Positions 48,599 to 57,357 of a stretch of 64,000 nucleotides of DNA are shown here, piece after piece. How positions within the stretch are numbered: position 1 is the first letter of the stretch; every line of letters begins with the position of its first letter. Source of the stretch: Streptomyces sp. S.PNR 29 (GTDB lineage: Bacteria; Actinomycetota; Actinomycetes; Streptomycetales; Streptomycetaceae); assembly GCF_030386795.1 (NCBI RefSeq), contig NZ_JANUQM010000007.1, positions 372,001 to 436,000 on the forward strand. Reading direction: 5' to 3'. The notes beneath the pieces are model-generated. The model ran no database searches. It was not told the origin of the DNA and was given only the letters and a program-made list of their open reading frames with translations. The translations under genes and the position numbers were made by a program.

Positions 48599-49329
48599 CG
48601 CTCTCCCTCCCGCACATCGGCCTCGCGACGGCCCTGCGCCCACAGCACGACCGGTGCGGCGAGCGCCGCCACCAGAACCGGCACCCCGGCGGGCAGGACG
48701 GGCAGCAGGCCCAGCCCCAGGACAACGGCGAGGGCGGCGACGGCCCGCTCGGTGGTGGTCTTCAGCATCGGCGCGAGCAGCGCCAGAAAGACCGCGGGGC
48801 CCGCCGCGTCCAGCCCCCACGCTCCCGTGTCCCCGATGGCCCCCGCTCCCAGCGCGCCGAGCAGCGTGGTGAGGTTCCACAGCACGTACAGACTGAGCCC
48901 CGTGACGACGAACCCGATCCGCGCACTGCGCCGCGTCGGCTGCGCGAGCGCGACAGCGGCCGTCTCGTCGATCACCCACTGAGCGGCGAACGGCCGCACC
49001 ACGCGCGGCAGGGCCAGCACCTGCGACAGGCGCAGCCCGTAGAAGGCGTTCCGCACCCCCAGGAAGAAGGCCCCCGCGGCAGCCGTGAACGGATTGCCGC
49101 CTGCCGCGAGCGCCCCCACGAGCGCGAACTGCGACGCCCCCGTGAACACCAGGAGACTCAGCGCGCACGTCTGCATCAGGGTGAGCCCGCCACCCGCCGA
49201 GGTCACCCCGAACGCGAACCCGGACAGTCCTACGGCGACACCGACCCCGAGGGCGTCCCGCACGACGACACGGTCCGGCCTTCCTCCTTCACCAGCGGAC
49301 ATATCTGCAAGAGCTGTCTGTTCTGTCAC
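48595..49329 (-). CDS. azlC: AzlC, branched-chain amino acid exporter large subunit
   Basis: A 244-aa membrane protein with about six helices. It has the AzlC pattern: LSLLVFTGASQFALVGALAAGGNP, the ARNAFYGL-like FFLGVRNAFYGLRLSQVL, and QWVIDETAAVAL. GTG 49329 overlaps the AraC regulator stop (GTGA); an ATG nine codons later is an alternative. It is probably controlled by that regulator. Confidence 0.93.
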   Translation of the reverse strand: MTEQTALADMSAGEGGRPDRVVVRDALGVGVAVGLSGFAFGVTSAGGGLTLMQTCALSLLVFTGASQFALVGALAAGGNPFTAAAGAFFLGVRNAFYGLRLSQVLALPRVVRPFAAQWVIDETAAVALAQPTRRSARIGFVVTGLSLYVLWNLTTLLGALGAGAIGDTGAWGLDAAGPAVFLALLAPMLKTTTERAVAALAVVLGLGLLPVLPAGVPVLVAALAAPVVLWAQGRREADVREGER

Positions 49330-50192
49330 GCCTCGGACGGTAGAAGCAGCCCCGGCCGAGCGTCTTGTACGTTCTTGCGCTCACGCTGATACGCCCCCGG
49401 AGGCACCCCGACGATCCGTGTGAAATGCCGGTTCAGATGCGGCTGGTCGGTGAATCCCACAGCCACGGCAGCCTCCGCCGGCGTCGTCCCGGCGTCCAGC
49501 AGCCGCCGCGCCCGCCGCACCCGGGCATCCGTCAACCAGGCATGGGGAGGCATCCCGTAGACGGCCCGGAACGCCCGCAGCAGCGCGAACGGACTGGTCC
49601 CGAGATCACCGGCCAGCTTCTCCAGGGTCGGCGGCTCGGCCATCCGCTCCTCCAGCACGGCACGCGCGCGTGCCGCGACCCGCGCCCCCGCCGTCCGCAC
49701 CTCTCGCTGCGGCAGCGGTCCGCCGTTCAGCCGGAGCAACCGGGTCACGGCAACCCGCAGCAAGGTGTCGGCGGCCAGCGCGTTCCCCTCGTCCGTGGCC
49801 CGCAGTACCTGATGCACCAGACCGGCGGCGTACGGATCATCGAGCACGGGCCGGACGAATCCCGGCGTCCCCCGCAACGAGGTCGTCTCGGCCGCGATCT
49901 GGGCCACCACCTCGGGCGACGGATAGACGGCCCCGTACCGCCACCCCTCGGGAACACCGGCCCGCCCGGTATGCGGCGTATCAGGATTGACCAGCGCGAG
50001 CGCCCCGGCCCCCGCGTACTGATCGGCCCCCCGATGATGAAAGACCTCCACGCCGTCGGCGATGGCGGCGATCACGAAGTTCTCGTGCGTATGCCGCACG
50101 AACCTCTTCCGCACGTACCGGGCCCGCAGCAGATCGACCCCCGGCAACTCGCCGTACTGCCAGTGCCGCGCCCGCTCGCCTGACCCCGCCAT
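49326..50192 (-). CDS. AraC-family transcriptional regulator (cupin plus HTH)
   Basis: A 288-aa regulator. The N-terminal AraC_binding cupin (about 10-150) contains RHTHENFVIAAIADGVEVFHHRG and NPDTPHTGR. The C-terminal double HTH (about 190-280) has LEKLAGDLGTSPFALLRAFRAVYGMPPHAWL and GFTDQPHLNRHFTRIVGVPPGAYQRER. ATG 50192 was chosen with a ggggg stretch upstream; an ATG three codons earlier is possible. It overlaps azlC, so it probably controls amino acid export. Confidence 0.92.
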   Translation of the reverse strand: MAGSGERARHWQYGELPGVDLLRARYVRKRFVRHTHENFVIAAIADGVEVFHHRGADQYAGAGALALVNPDTPHTGRAGVPEGWRYGAVYPSPEVVAQIAAETTSLRGTPGFVRPVLDDPYAAGLVHQVLRATDEGNALAADTLLRVAVTRLLRLNGGPLPQREVRTAGARVAARARAVLEERMAEPPTLEKLAGDLGTSPFALLRAFRAVYGMPPHAWLTDARVRRARRLLDAGTTPAEAAVAVGFTDQPHLNRHFTRIVGVPPGAYQRERKNVQDARPGLLLPSEA

Positions 50193-50360
50193 AGCCCCCA
50201 TTCTCGGCGACGACGGAACACGGGGCTCGGCGCACCCCCACGCACCCGCGGTCACCCACGGGAGAGGGGGCCGTGTCGGGGGGTGCCCGCCCGCAGCGGC
50301 CGGCGTCCACACCAGCCACCGCACCAGCAGAAAGCAACCGCGTTGCGCGCCTCCGAACCC

Positions 50361-50438
50361 GCACAGGCCGCCGCAGCCACTCCGCACCCCCACGCACCGG
50401 CACAGGCCGCCGCAGCCACTCCGCACCCCCACGCACCG
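50361..50438. repeat. Two perfect 39-nt tandem repeats upstream of lhr
   Basis: Identical units at 50361-50399 and 50400-50438, followed by a degenerate third copy from 50439. The unit contains caggccgccgcagccactcc. They lie about 75 bp upstream of the lhr promoter in the araC-lhr gap. Confidence 0.85.
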
Positions 50439-50511
50439 GCACAGGCCTCCGCAGACATGGACCACACCCCCACACACCCGCACGCCTCCACATCCCCGCA
50501 GCTCAGCCCCA

Positions 50512-50534
50512 TTGTCAGTGCCGGGGTGCACGAT
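50512..50534 (+). promoter_or_regulatory. RecA-independent (PafBC-type) damage promoter of lhr
   Basis: TTGTCAGTG (50512-50520), 8 nt, then CACGAT (50529-50534), which has one mismatch to TANNNT. The expected start falls on the ATG at 50541, making the transcript leaderless. Confidence 0.68.
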
Positions 50535-50540
50535 GGATGC

Positions 50541-53500
50541 ATGGTCAGCAACACGCACCGAGCCCTCAACGGCTTCTCCCCCGCGACCCGCGGCTGGTTC
50601 ACGGGCGCCTTCTCCGCGCCCACCGCCGCCCAGGCGGGCGCGTGGCAGGCCATCGCGGAGGGCTCGGACGTACTGGTGGTCGCCCCCACCGGCTCCGGCA
50701 AGACCCTGGCCGCCTTCCTCGCCGCCCTCGACCAGCTGGCCTCGACACCCCCACCCGCCGACCCCAAGAAGCGCTGCCGCGTTCTGTACGTCTCCCCCCT
50801 CAAGGCCCTGGCCGTAGACGTCGAGCGCAACCTCCGCAGCCCTCTGACCGGCATCCGCCATGAATCCGTCCGCCTGGGCCTCCCCGAGCCCGAGGTCAAG
50901 GTCGGCATCCGTTCCGGCGACACCCCGGCCGCCGAGCGCCGCGCCCTGTCCACCCGCCCGCCGGACATCCTGATCACCACCCCTGAGTCCCTGTTCCTGA
51001 TGCTGACGTCGGCCACCCGCGACGCGCTGACCGGCATCGAAACGGTGATCCTCGACGAGGTGCACGCCGTGGCGGGCACCAAGCGCGGCGCCCACCTCGC
51101 CCTCTCCCTGGAGCGCCTGGACGAACTCCTGCCGAAGCCGGCCCGCCGCATCGGTCTCTCGGCGACGGTCCGCCCGGTCGACGAGGTCGCCCGCTTTCTC
51201 TCCCCCCGCCGCAAGGTGGAGATCGTCCAGCCGAAGTCGGACAAGGAGTTCGACCTCTCGGTCGTCGTCCCGGTGGAGGATCTCGGCGAGCTGGGCGGCT
51301 CCCCGGTCTCCGACGGCTCCGAGGGCGCGGAACGCCCCTCGATCTGGCCGCACGTCGAGGAGCGGATCGCCGACCTGGTCCAGTCCCACCGCTCCACGAT
51401 CGTGTTCGCCAACTCCCGCCGCCTCGCGGAGCGCCTGTGCAACCGGCTCAACGAGATCGCGTACGAACGGGCCACCGGCGAAACCCTGGACGAGCACCAC
51501 GCCCCAGCCGAACTGATGGGCGGCTCCGGCGCGGCTCAGGGCGCCCCGGCCGTCATCGCCCGCGCGCACCACGGCTCGGTCTCGAAAGAACAGCGCGCCC
51601 TTGTCGAGGAGGACCTCAAGGCAGGCCGCCTGCCCGCCGTCGTCGCCACCTCCAGCCTCGAACTCGGCATCGACATGGGCGCGGTGGACCTCGTGGTCCA
51701 GGTCGAGTCCCCGCCCTCCGTCGCGTCGGGCCTGCAACGCGTCGGCCGCGCGGGCCACCAGGTGGGCGCGGTCTCCATGGGCGTCGTCTTCCCGAAGTAC
51801 CGCGGCGACCTCGTCCAGGCAGCGGTCGTCACCGAACGCATGCGCACCGGCGCCATCGAGTCCCTGAAGGTCCCCGCCAACCCCCTGGACGTCCTGGCCC
51901 AGCAACTCGTCGCCATGACGGCCATGGACACATGGCAGTTCGACGACCTGCTGGCCATGGTCCGCCGAGCGGCCCCCTTCGCATCCCTCCCCGAATCGGC
52001 CTTCACCACAGTCCTCGACATGCTCGCCGGCCGCTACCCGTCCGACGCCTTCGCGGAGCTGCGCCCCCGCGTGGTCTGGGACCGCGTCGCCGGGACGATC
52101 ACCGGCCGCCCAGGAGCCCAGCGCCTCGCCGTCACCTCCGGGGGCACGATCCCCGACCGTGGTCTCTTCGGCGTCTTCCTCGCCGGCGCCGACCCCAAGA
52201 AGGGCGGCGGCCGGGTCGGCGAACTCGACGAGGAGATGGTGTACGAGTCGCGCGTGGGGGACGTCTTCACGCTCGGCACCAGCTCCTGGCGCATCGAGGA
52301 CATCACGCGCGACCGGGTCCTGGTCTCCCCGGCCCCTGGTGTCCCGGGCCGCCTCCCCTTCTGGAAGGGCGACCAGCTCGGCCGTCCCCTGGAACTGGGC
52401 CGCGCGGTGGGCGCGTTCCTGCGTGAGGTCGGCTCCCTGCCCAAGGACGACGCCCGCCTGCGCCTGCTCGCGGCCGGCCTCGACGCCTGGGCCGCGGACA
52501 ACGTCCTGTCCTACCTGGACGAGCAGCGCGAGGCCTGCGGCCACGTCCCCGACGACCGCACGATCGTCGTGGAGCGCTTCCGCGACGAGCTCGGCGACTG
52601 GCGCGTCGTGGTCCACTCCCCCTTCGGCGCCCAGGTCCACGCCCCCTGGGCCCTCGCCCTCGGCGCCCGCCTGTCCGAGCGGTACGGCATGGACGCCCAG
52701 GTCATGCACGCCGACGACGGCATCGTGCTGCGCCTGCCGGACGCCGACCTGATGGGCCTGGACCTGCTCGACCAGGAACCGGCGAAGGCCGGCACCGAGT
52801 ACGACGCGGACCAGGCCCCCGTCGGCGCGGCGGATGTCGTCTTCGACAAGGGCGAGGTCGACCAGATCGTCACCGACCAGGTCGGCGGCTCCGCCCTGTT
52901 CGCGTCCCGCTTCCGCGAGTGCGCCGCCCGCGCGCTACTGCTGCCGCGCCGCAACCCCGGCAAGCGCACCCCGCTGTGGCAGCAGCGCCAGCGTGCGTCC
53001 CAGCTGCTCCAGGTGGCCGGCGAGTTCGGCTCGTTCCCGATCGTCCTGGAGGCGGTCCGGGAGTGCCTCCAGGACGTCTTCGACGTCCCCGGCCTCGTCG
53101 AGCTGATGGGCGACCTGGAATCCCGCAAGGTGCGCCTGGTCGAGGTCACCACCCCCGAGCCGTCCCCCTTCGCGCGCTCCCTCCTCTTCGGGTACGTCGC
53201 CCAGTTCCTGTACGAGGGAGACTCGCCGCTCGCCGAGCGCCGCGCCGCCGCCCTGTCGCTGGACTCCCGGCTGCTGGCCGAGCTGCTCGGCCAGGCGGAG
53301 CTGCGCGAGCTGCTCGACGCCGAGGTGCTGGCCGAGCTGGAGCAGGAACTCCAGTGGCTCACCGAGGACCGCCGCGTGAAGGACGCGGAAGGCGTCGCCG
53401 ACCTGCTACGGCTGCTCGGCCCGCTCACGGACGCGGAACTGGCCGAGCGGGGCGCCGAGCCGCAGTGGGCCCAGGAGCTGGCCGGCGCCCGCCGCGCGAT

Positions 53501-55547
53501 CCGGGTCCGTATCGCCGGTGCCGACCACTGGGCTGCGGTCGAGGACGCGGGCCGCCTGCGCGACGCGCTCGGCACGGCGCTGCCGGTCGGCGTCCCGGAG
53601 GCCTTCACGGAGCCGGTGAAGGACCCACTGGGCGACCTCCTCGCGCGCTATGCCCGCACCCACGGCCCGTTCACGTCGACCACGGCAGCGGCCCGGTTCG
53701 GTCTGGGAGTGGCGGTCACCGACGGCGCACTCCAGCGGCTCGCGGCAGCAGGCAGGGTCGTCCAGGGAGAGTTCCACCCCGCCGGAATCGGCCAGGAGTG
53801 GTGCGATGCGGCGGTCCTGCGCCGACTCCGCCGCCGCTCCCTCGCCGCCCTGCGGCACGAACTGGAGCCGGTGCCGCCGGCCGCGCTCGCCCAGTTCCTC
53901 CCGCAGTGGCAGCACATCGGCAAGGGCCACGCCCTGCGCGGCATAGACGGACTGGTGCGCGCCATCGAGCAGTTGCAGGGCGCGTCCGTGCCCGCCTCCG
54001 CCCTTGAGAAGCTGGTCCTGCCGTCCCGGGTGGCGAACTACACCCCCGCGATGCTCGACGAGCTCACGTCCGCCGGAGAAGTGGTGTGGGCCGGAGCAGG
54101 CTCCCTGCCCGGCAAGGACGGCTGGGTCTCCCTGTACCTGGCCGACGCGGCACCCCTGCTTCTGCCGCCCCCGCACCCCCTGGAGCCGACCGCCCTCCAC
54201 CAGTCCGTCCTCGACACCCTCTCCGGCGGCTACGGCCTGTTCTTTCGTCAGATCGCCGACCAGGTCCGCGCCACCACCCACCCTGACGCCACCGATCCCC
54301 AACTGGCCGACGCCCTCTGGGACCTGGCATGGTCCGGACGGCTCACCAACGACACGCTCGCCCCCCTGCGCTCCCTGCTGGGCTCTGGACGCACCGCGGG
54401 CTCCACGGCCCACCGCGCCAAGCGCTCCATCCCGCGCGGGCGTTACGGCTCCCTGACGACCGCGGCCCGCACCGCCTCCCGCTCGGGCCCGCCGACCGTC
54501 GCAGGCCGCTGGTCCCTGCTCCCGGCCCACGAGCCCGACCCCACGGTGCGCGCCCACGCCCTGGCCCGCACCCTCCTCGACCGGCACGGCGTGGTGACCC
54601 GGGGCGCCGTCTCCGCCGAGGGTGTCGAGGGCGGCTTCTCGGCGACGTACCGCGTTCTGTCCGCCTTCGAGGAAAGCGGACAGGCCCGGCGTGGCTACGT
54701 GGTCGAGGGCCTCGGCGCCGCCCAGTTCGCCATGGACGGCGCAGTGGACCGCCTGCGCGCTGTGTCCAACGCCCGCGAACGCGGCGACGGCCTGCCCGGC
54801 CCCGACTACGGCACCGTCGTCGACACCCCCCAGCACCGCGGCTCGAACGGCTTCCCACCGGGCGACTCGCGAGCCCCGGCTTCGTTCGGGTCCACCGACA
54901 CCTTCGGCGCATCAGACGACCTCGACTGGTCCGGCTCCGATCCGGACTCCGCACCGCCGGACCTCCCCACCTCCCCGGGCGACTACATCTCACCCCACGA
55001 CTTCGACTCACCGGGCAGCGGCGGCCCACGAGGCGGCCCCGGCAGCTCGTACGGCTCATATGGCTCTTACGGCTCATACGGCCCAGATGAGCCCGGCACC
55101 TCCTACGGCGCGTACGACCCAGGCTTCCCCGGCCGCCGTTCCCGCCCCTCCCCCGCCACCCGGGCCGTGGTCCTGGCCGCGGCCGACCCCGCCAACGCCT
55201 ACGGTGCCGCGCTCGCCTGGCCCGAGCCCCCGACCGGCGCAGGGCACAAGCCGGGCCGCAAGGCGGGCTCCCTGGTGGTGCTCGTCGACGGTGAGCTGGC
55301 GCTCTACATGGAGCGTGGCGGCAAGACACTGCTGGCGTGGCCCTCCGACCCCGATCGCGAGCCCGCCGACGACCCCCGGCTGCAGGCCGCAGCGGAGGCT
55401 CTCGCCACGGCCGCTCGCGCAGGTTCCCTCGGTACGGTCACGGTGGAGCGAGTGAACGGCGCCGCGGCTCTGACCTCGCCGATCGGCGCCCTCCTGGAGG
55501 GCGCGGGTTTCGTCGCGACCCCACGCGGGCTGCGGCTGCGAGCGTGA
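50541..55547 (+). CDS. lhr: Lhr, large helicase-related superfamily 2 DNA repair helicase
   Basis: A 1668-aa ATP-dependent 3'-5' helicase. Walker A APTGSGKT is at 48-55 and the DEVH box at 172-175; the second RecA domain has ATSSLELGIDMGAVDLVVQVESPPSVASGLQRVGRAGH. A winged-helix/Lhr core follows to about 850, then a long C-terminal domain with several winged-helix-like units. Near 1420-1540 there is a Ser/Gly/Tyr/Pro-rich insertion with SYGSYGSYG repeats, probably disordered. ATG 50541 is fixed by the overlapping promoter rather than by an RBS. Mycobacterial Lhr is damage-inducible and loads on 3' ssDNA tails. Confidence 0.95.
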   Translation: MVSNTHRALNGFSPATRGWFTGAFSAPTAAQAGAWQAIAEGSDVLVVAPTGSGKTLAAFLAALDQLASTPPPADPKKRCRVLYVSPLKALAVDVERNLRSPLTGIRHESVRLGLPEPEVKVGIRSGDTPAAERRALSTRPPDILITTPESLFLMLTSATRDALTGIETVILDEVHAVAGTKRGAHLALSLERLDELLPKPARRIGLSATVRPVDEVARFLSPRRKVEIVQPKSDKEFDLSVVVPVEDLGELGGSPVSDGSEGAERPSIWPHVEERIADLVQSHRSTIVFANSRRLAERLCNRLNEIAYERATGETLDEHHAPAELMGGSGAAQGAPAVIARAHHGSVSKEQRALVEEDLKAGRLPAVVATSSLELGIDMGAVDLVVQVESPPSVASGLQRVGRAGHQVGAVSMGVVFPKYRGDLVQAAVVTERMRTGAIESLKVPANPLDVLAQQLVAMTAMDTWQFDDLLAMVRRAAPFASLPESAFTTVLDMLAGRYPSDAFAELRPRVVWDRVAGTITGRPGAQRLAVTSGGTIPDRGLFGVFLAGADPKKGGGRVGELDEEMVYESRVGDVFTLGTSSWRIEDITRDRVLVSPAPGVPGRLPFWKGDQLGRPLELGRAVGAFLREVGSLPKDDARLRLLAAGLDAWAADNVLSYLDEQREACGHVPDDRTIVVERFRDELGDWRVVVHSPFGAQVHAPWALALGARLSERYGMDAQVMHADDGIVLRLPDADLMGLDLLDQEPAKAGTEYDADQAPVGAADVVFDKGEVDQIVTDQVGGSALFASRFRECAARALLLPRRNPGKRTPLWQQRQRASQLLQVAGEFGSFPIVLEAVRECLQDVFDVPGLVELMGDLESRKVRLVEVTTPEPSPFARSLLFGYVAQFLYEGDSPLAERRAAALSLDSRLLAELLGQAELRELLDAEVLAELEQELQWLTEDRRVKDAEGVADLLRLLGPLTDAELAERGAEPQWAQELAGARRAIRVRIAGADHWAAVEDAGRLRDALGTALPVGVPEAFTEPVKDPLGDLLARYARTHGPFTSTTAAARFGLGVAVTDGALQRLAAAGRVVQGEFHPAGIGQEWCDAAVLRRLRRRSLAALRHELEPVPPAALAQFLPQWQHIGKGHALRGIDGLVRAIEQLQGASVPASALEKLVLPSRVANYTPAMLDELTSAGEVVWAGAGSLPGKDGWVSLYLADAAPLLLPPPHPLEPTALHQSVLDTLSGGYGLFFRQIADQVRATTHPDATDPQLADALWDLAWSGRLTNDTLAPLRSLLGSGRTAGSTAHRAKRSIPRGRYGSLTTAARTASRSGPPTVAGRWSLLPAHEPDPTVRAHALARTLLDRHGVVTRGAVSAEGVEGGFSATYRVLSAFEESGQARRGYVVEGLGAAQFAMDGAVDRLRAVSNARERGDGLPGPDYGTVVDTPQHRGSNGFPPGDSRAPASFGSTDTFGASDDLDWSGSDPDSAPPDLPTSPGDYISPHDFDSPGSGGPRGGPGSSYGSYGSYGSYGPDEPGTSYGAYDPGFPGRRSRPSPATRAVVLAAADPANAYGAALAWPEPPTGAGHKPGRKAGSLVVLVDGELALYMERGGKTLLAWPSDPDREPADDPRLQAAAEALATAARAGSLGTVTVERVNGAAALTSPIGALLEGAGFVATPRGLRLRA

Positions 55548-55600
55548 AACCGCACAGGAGCCCGAACACACTCGGTCCCACCCCGTGCCACCCTTGACCC

Positions 55601-56455
55601 ATGCCCGAAGGAGACACTGTCTGGCAGACCGCGAGGCGGCTGCACGGCGCCCTCGCGGGCAAGGTGCTGACCCGCAGCGATCTCCGGGTGCCCAAGTACG
55701 CCACGGCGGACCTCACCGGCCGTACCGTCCTGGAGGTCACCCCGCGGGGCAAGCACCTCCTCACCCGTATCGAGGGCGGCCTGACCCTGCACTCGCATCT
55801 ACGGATGGACGGCACCTGGAAGGTGTACGCGCACGGCCGGCGCTGGACCGGGGGCCCCGCCCACCAGATCCGCGCGATCCTCGGCAACAGCGAGCACACG
55901 GCCGTCGGCTACCGCCTCCCCGTCCTCGAACTCCTCCGCACCACGGACGAACACCGCGCCGTCGGCCACCTCGGCCCCGACCTGCTGGGCCCGGACTGGG
56001 ACCCCGACCGGGCCCTCGCCAACCTCCTCTCGGACCCCGCCCGCCCCCTCGGTGAGGCCCTGCTCGACCAGCGCAACCTCGCCGGCATAGGCAATGTCTA
56101 CAAGAGCGAGCTCTGCTTCCTGCTGGGTGTCACCCCCTGGCTCCCCGTCGGCGAGCTGCCCGCGGAACGCGCCGCGAAGCTGCCCGCGCTCGCCAAGAAG
56201 CTCCTGGAGACCAACCGCGACCGCCCGATCCGCACCACGACGGGCCGCCGGGGCCAGGACCTGTTCGTGTACGGCCGCGCACCCCGCCCCTGCCTGCGCT
56301 GCCGCACCTCCGTCCGCGCGGGCGACCAGGGCGACGGCTCCCGCGAACGCCCCACCTACTGGTGCCCGGCCTGCCAGCAGGGCCCCGCCCCGGCACCGGG
56401 CACTCCCCGAGCACCGGGCGGCGCCCTGCACCACCGGCCCCGCACCACCAATTGA
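55601..56455 (+). CDS. Fpg/Nei-family DNA glycosylase/AP lyase
   Basis: A 284-aa base-excision repair enzyme of the Nei2-like actinobacterial group. The catalytic N terminus is MPEGDTVWQTARRL (Pro2 nucleophile, Glu3). The helix-two-turn-helix motif is LLDQRNLAGIGNVYKSELCF, and the zinc finger is CLRCRTS...CPAC (two CxxC). A Pro/Ala/Gly tail follows. It starts 53 nt after lhr and may share its damage-induced transcript. It removes oxidised bases. Confidence 0.94.
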   Translation: MPEGDTVWQTARRLHGALAGKVLTRSDLRVPKYATADLTGRTVLEVTPRGKHLLTRIEGGLTLHSHLRMDGTWKVYAHGRRWTGGPAHQIRAILGNSEHTAVGYRLPVLELLRTTDEHRAVGHLGPDLLGPDWDPDRALANLLSDPARPLGEALLDQRNLAGIGNVYKSELCFLLGVTPWLPVGELPAERAAKLPALAKKLLETNRDRPIRTTTGRRGQDLFVYGRAPRPCLRCRTSVRAGDQGDGSRERPTYWCPACQQGPAPAPGTPRAPGGALHHRPRTTN

Positions 56456-56481
56456 CGGAGCGTCAGAAACCTTCGTACGGT
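56452..56481 (+). promoter_or_regulatory. Promoter for a leaderless SDR transcript
   Basis: -35 TTGACG (56452-56457, overlapping the glycosylase stop), 18-nt spacer, -10 TACGGT (56476-56481), 6 nt to the ATG at 56488. No RBS is present. Confidence 0.65.
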
Positions 56482-56487
56482 CCTTGT

Positions 56488-57252
56488 ATGCCTCTCCCGG
56501 CGTACGACCTCACCGGCCGCACCGCGTTCGTCACCGGCGCCGCCGGCGGCATCGGCCGCGCCTCAGCGGTCCTGCTCGCGGAGGCGGGCGCCACCGTGCA
56601 CTGCGCCGACGTCGACACACAGGGCCTGCACGAGACGGCGACCCTGATCAAGGCCCAGGGAGGCACGGCACACACCCACCGCCTCGACGTCACCGACCGG
56701 GAACAGCTCCGCCAGGCCATCGGCTCCTGCGAGCACCTGGACGTGATGGCCGCGATCGCCGGCATCATGCACAGCAGCCCCGTCCTGGAGACCCGGGACG
56801 AGGACCTGGACCGAGTGCTGAACGTCAACTTCAAGGGAGTCCTGTACGCCTGCCAGGAGGCGGCCCGGCTGATGATCGCCCGGGGCACCCGGGGCAGCAT
56901 CGTCACCATGGCATCCGGCGCCGTCGACACCGGCGGCCCCGGCCTGCTCTGCTATGGCGTGGCCAAGGCGGCGGTGGTCCAGCTGACGAAGACGCTGGCG
57001 ACCGAGGTCGGCCGGCACGGCATCCGCGTCAACGCGGTCGCCCCGGGCTGGATCCGCACCCCCATGACCGACCGCCACGCGGGCGAGGCTCAGGCGCGCA
57101 CCGAGGCGCTCATGGCCCGGATGGCCCCGCTGGGCCGGGTCGGCGAACCGGAGGACGTCGCCCACACCGTCCTGCACCTGGCCTCGGACGCGGCATCCTT
57201 CACGACCGGCCAGATTCTGCGCCCGAACGGGGGCGTGGCGATGCCGTGGTAG
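56488..57252 (+). CDS. Short-chain dehydrogenase/reductase (SDR)
   Basis: A 254-aa NAD(P)-dependent oxidoreductase. The cofactor motif TGAAGGIGRA is at about 15-24, the NAG-like AAIAGIMHSS replaces the usual NNAG, and the active site is Ser (ASGAV) with YGVAKAA (Tyr-x-x-x-Lys, where the Tyr is in LLCYGVAKA). The C-terminal PGWIRTPMTD and GQILRPNGGVAMPW are typical of classical SDRs. Promoter and ATG spacing indicate leaderless translation. The substrate is unknown. Confidence 0.92.
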   Translation: MPLPAYDLTGRTAFVTGAAGGIGRASAVLLAEAGATVHCADVDTQGLHETATLIKAQGGTAHTHRLDVTDREQLRQAIGSCEHLDVMAAIAGIMHSSPVLETRDEDLDRVLNVNFKGVLYACQEAARLMIARGTRGSIVTMASGAVDTGGPGLLCYGVAKAAVVQLTKTLATEVGRHGIRVNAVAPGWIRTPMTDRHAGEAQARTEALMARMAPLGRVGEPEDVAHTVLHLASDAASFTTGQILRPNGGVAMPW

Positions 57253-57357
57253 CCCGGCGACGCGTCGACACACGCACGCCTCGGCGACCCGTCAGAGCAG
57301 GGCAGCGGCATCCTGGCCGACACGGCTACCGTCTGCTGGTGGCCTGACGGCCCGGCG

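Larger units (their letters stand above)
50193..50540. other. 348-bp divergent araC-lhr region
   Basis: It holds the 39-nt tandem repeats and the damage-type promoter of lhr. The frame of lhr stays open through it, but the His/Pro/Ala-repeat peptide it would encode is not credible as protein. No other element is visible. Confidence 0.6.

Noticed and set aside
50361..50460. CRISPR-like repeats
   Set aside because: The 39-nt units are directly adjacent with no spacers, and there are no cas genes.
50283..50540. N-terminal extension of Lhr by 86 residues
   Set aside because: It would translate the 39-nt tandem repeats and the promoter; the peptide is His/Pro/Ala-repeat and not Lhr-like.
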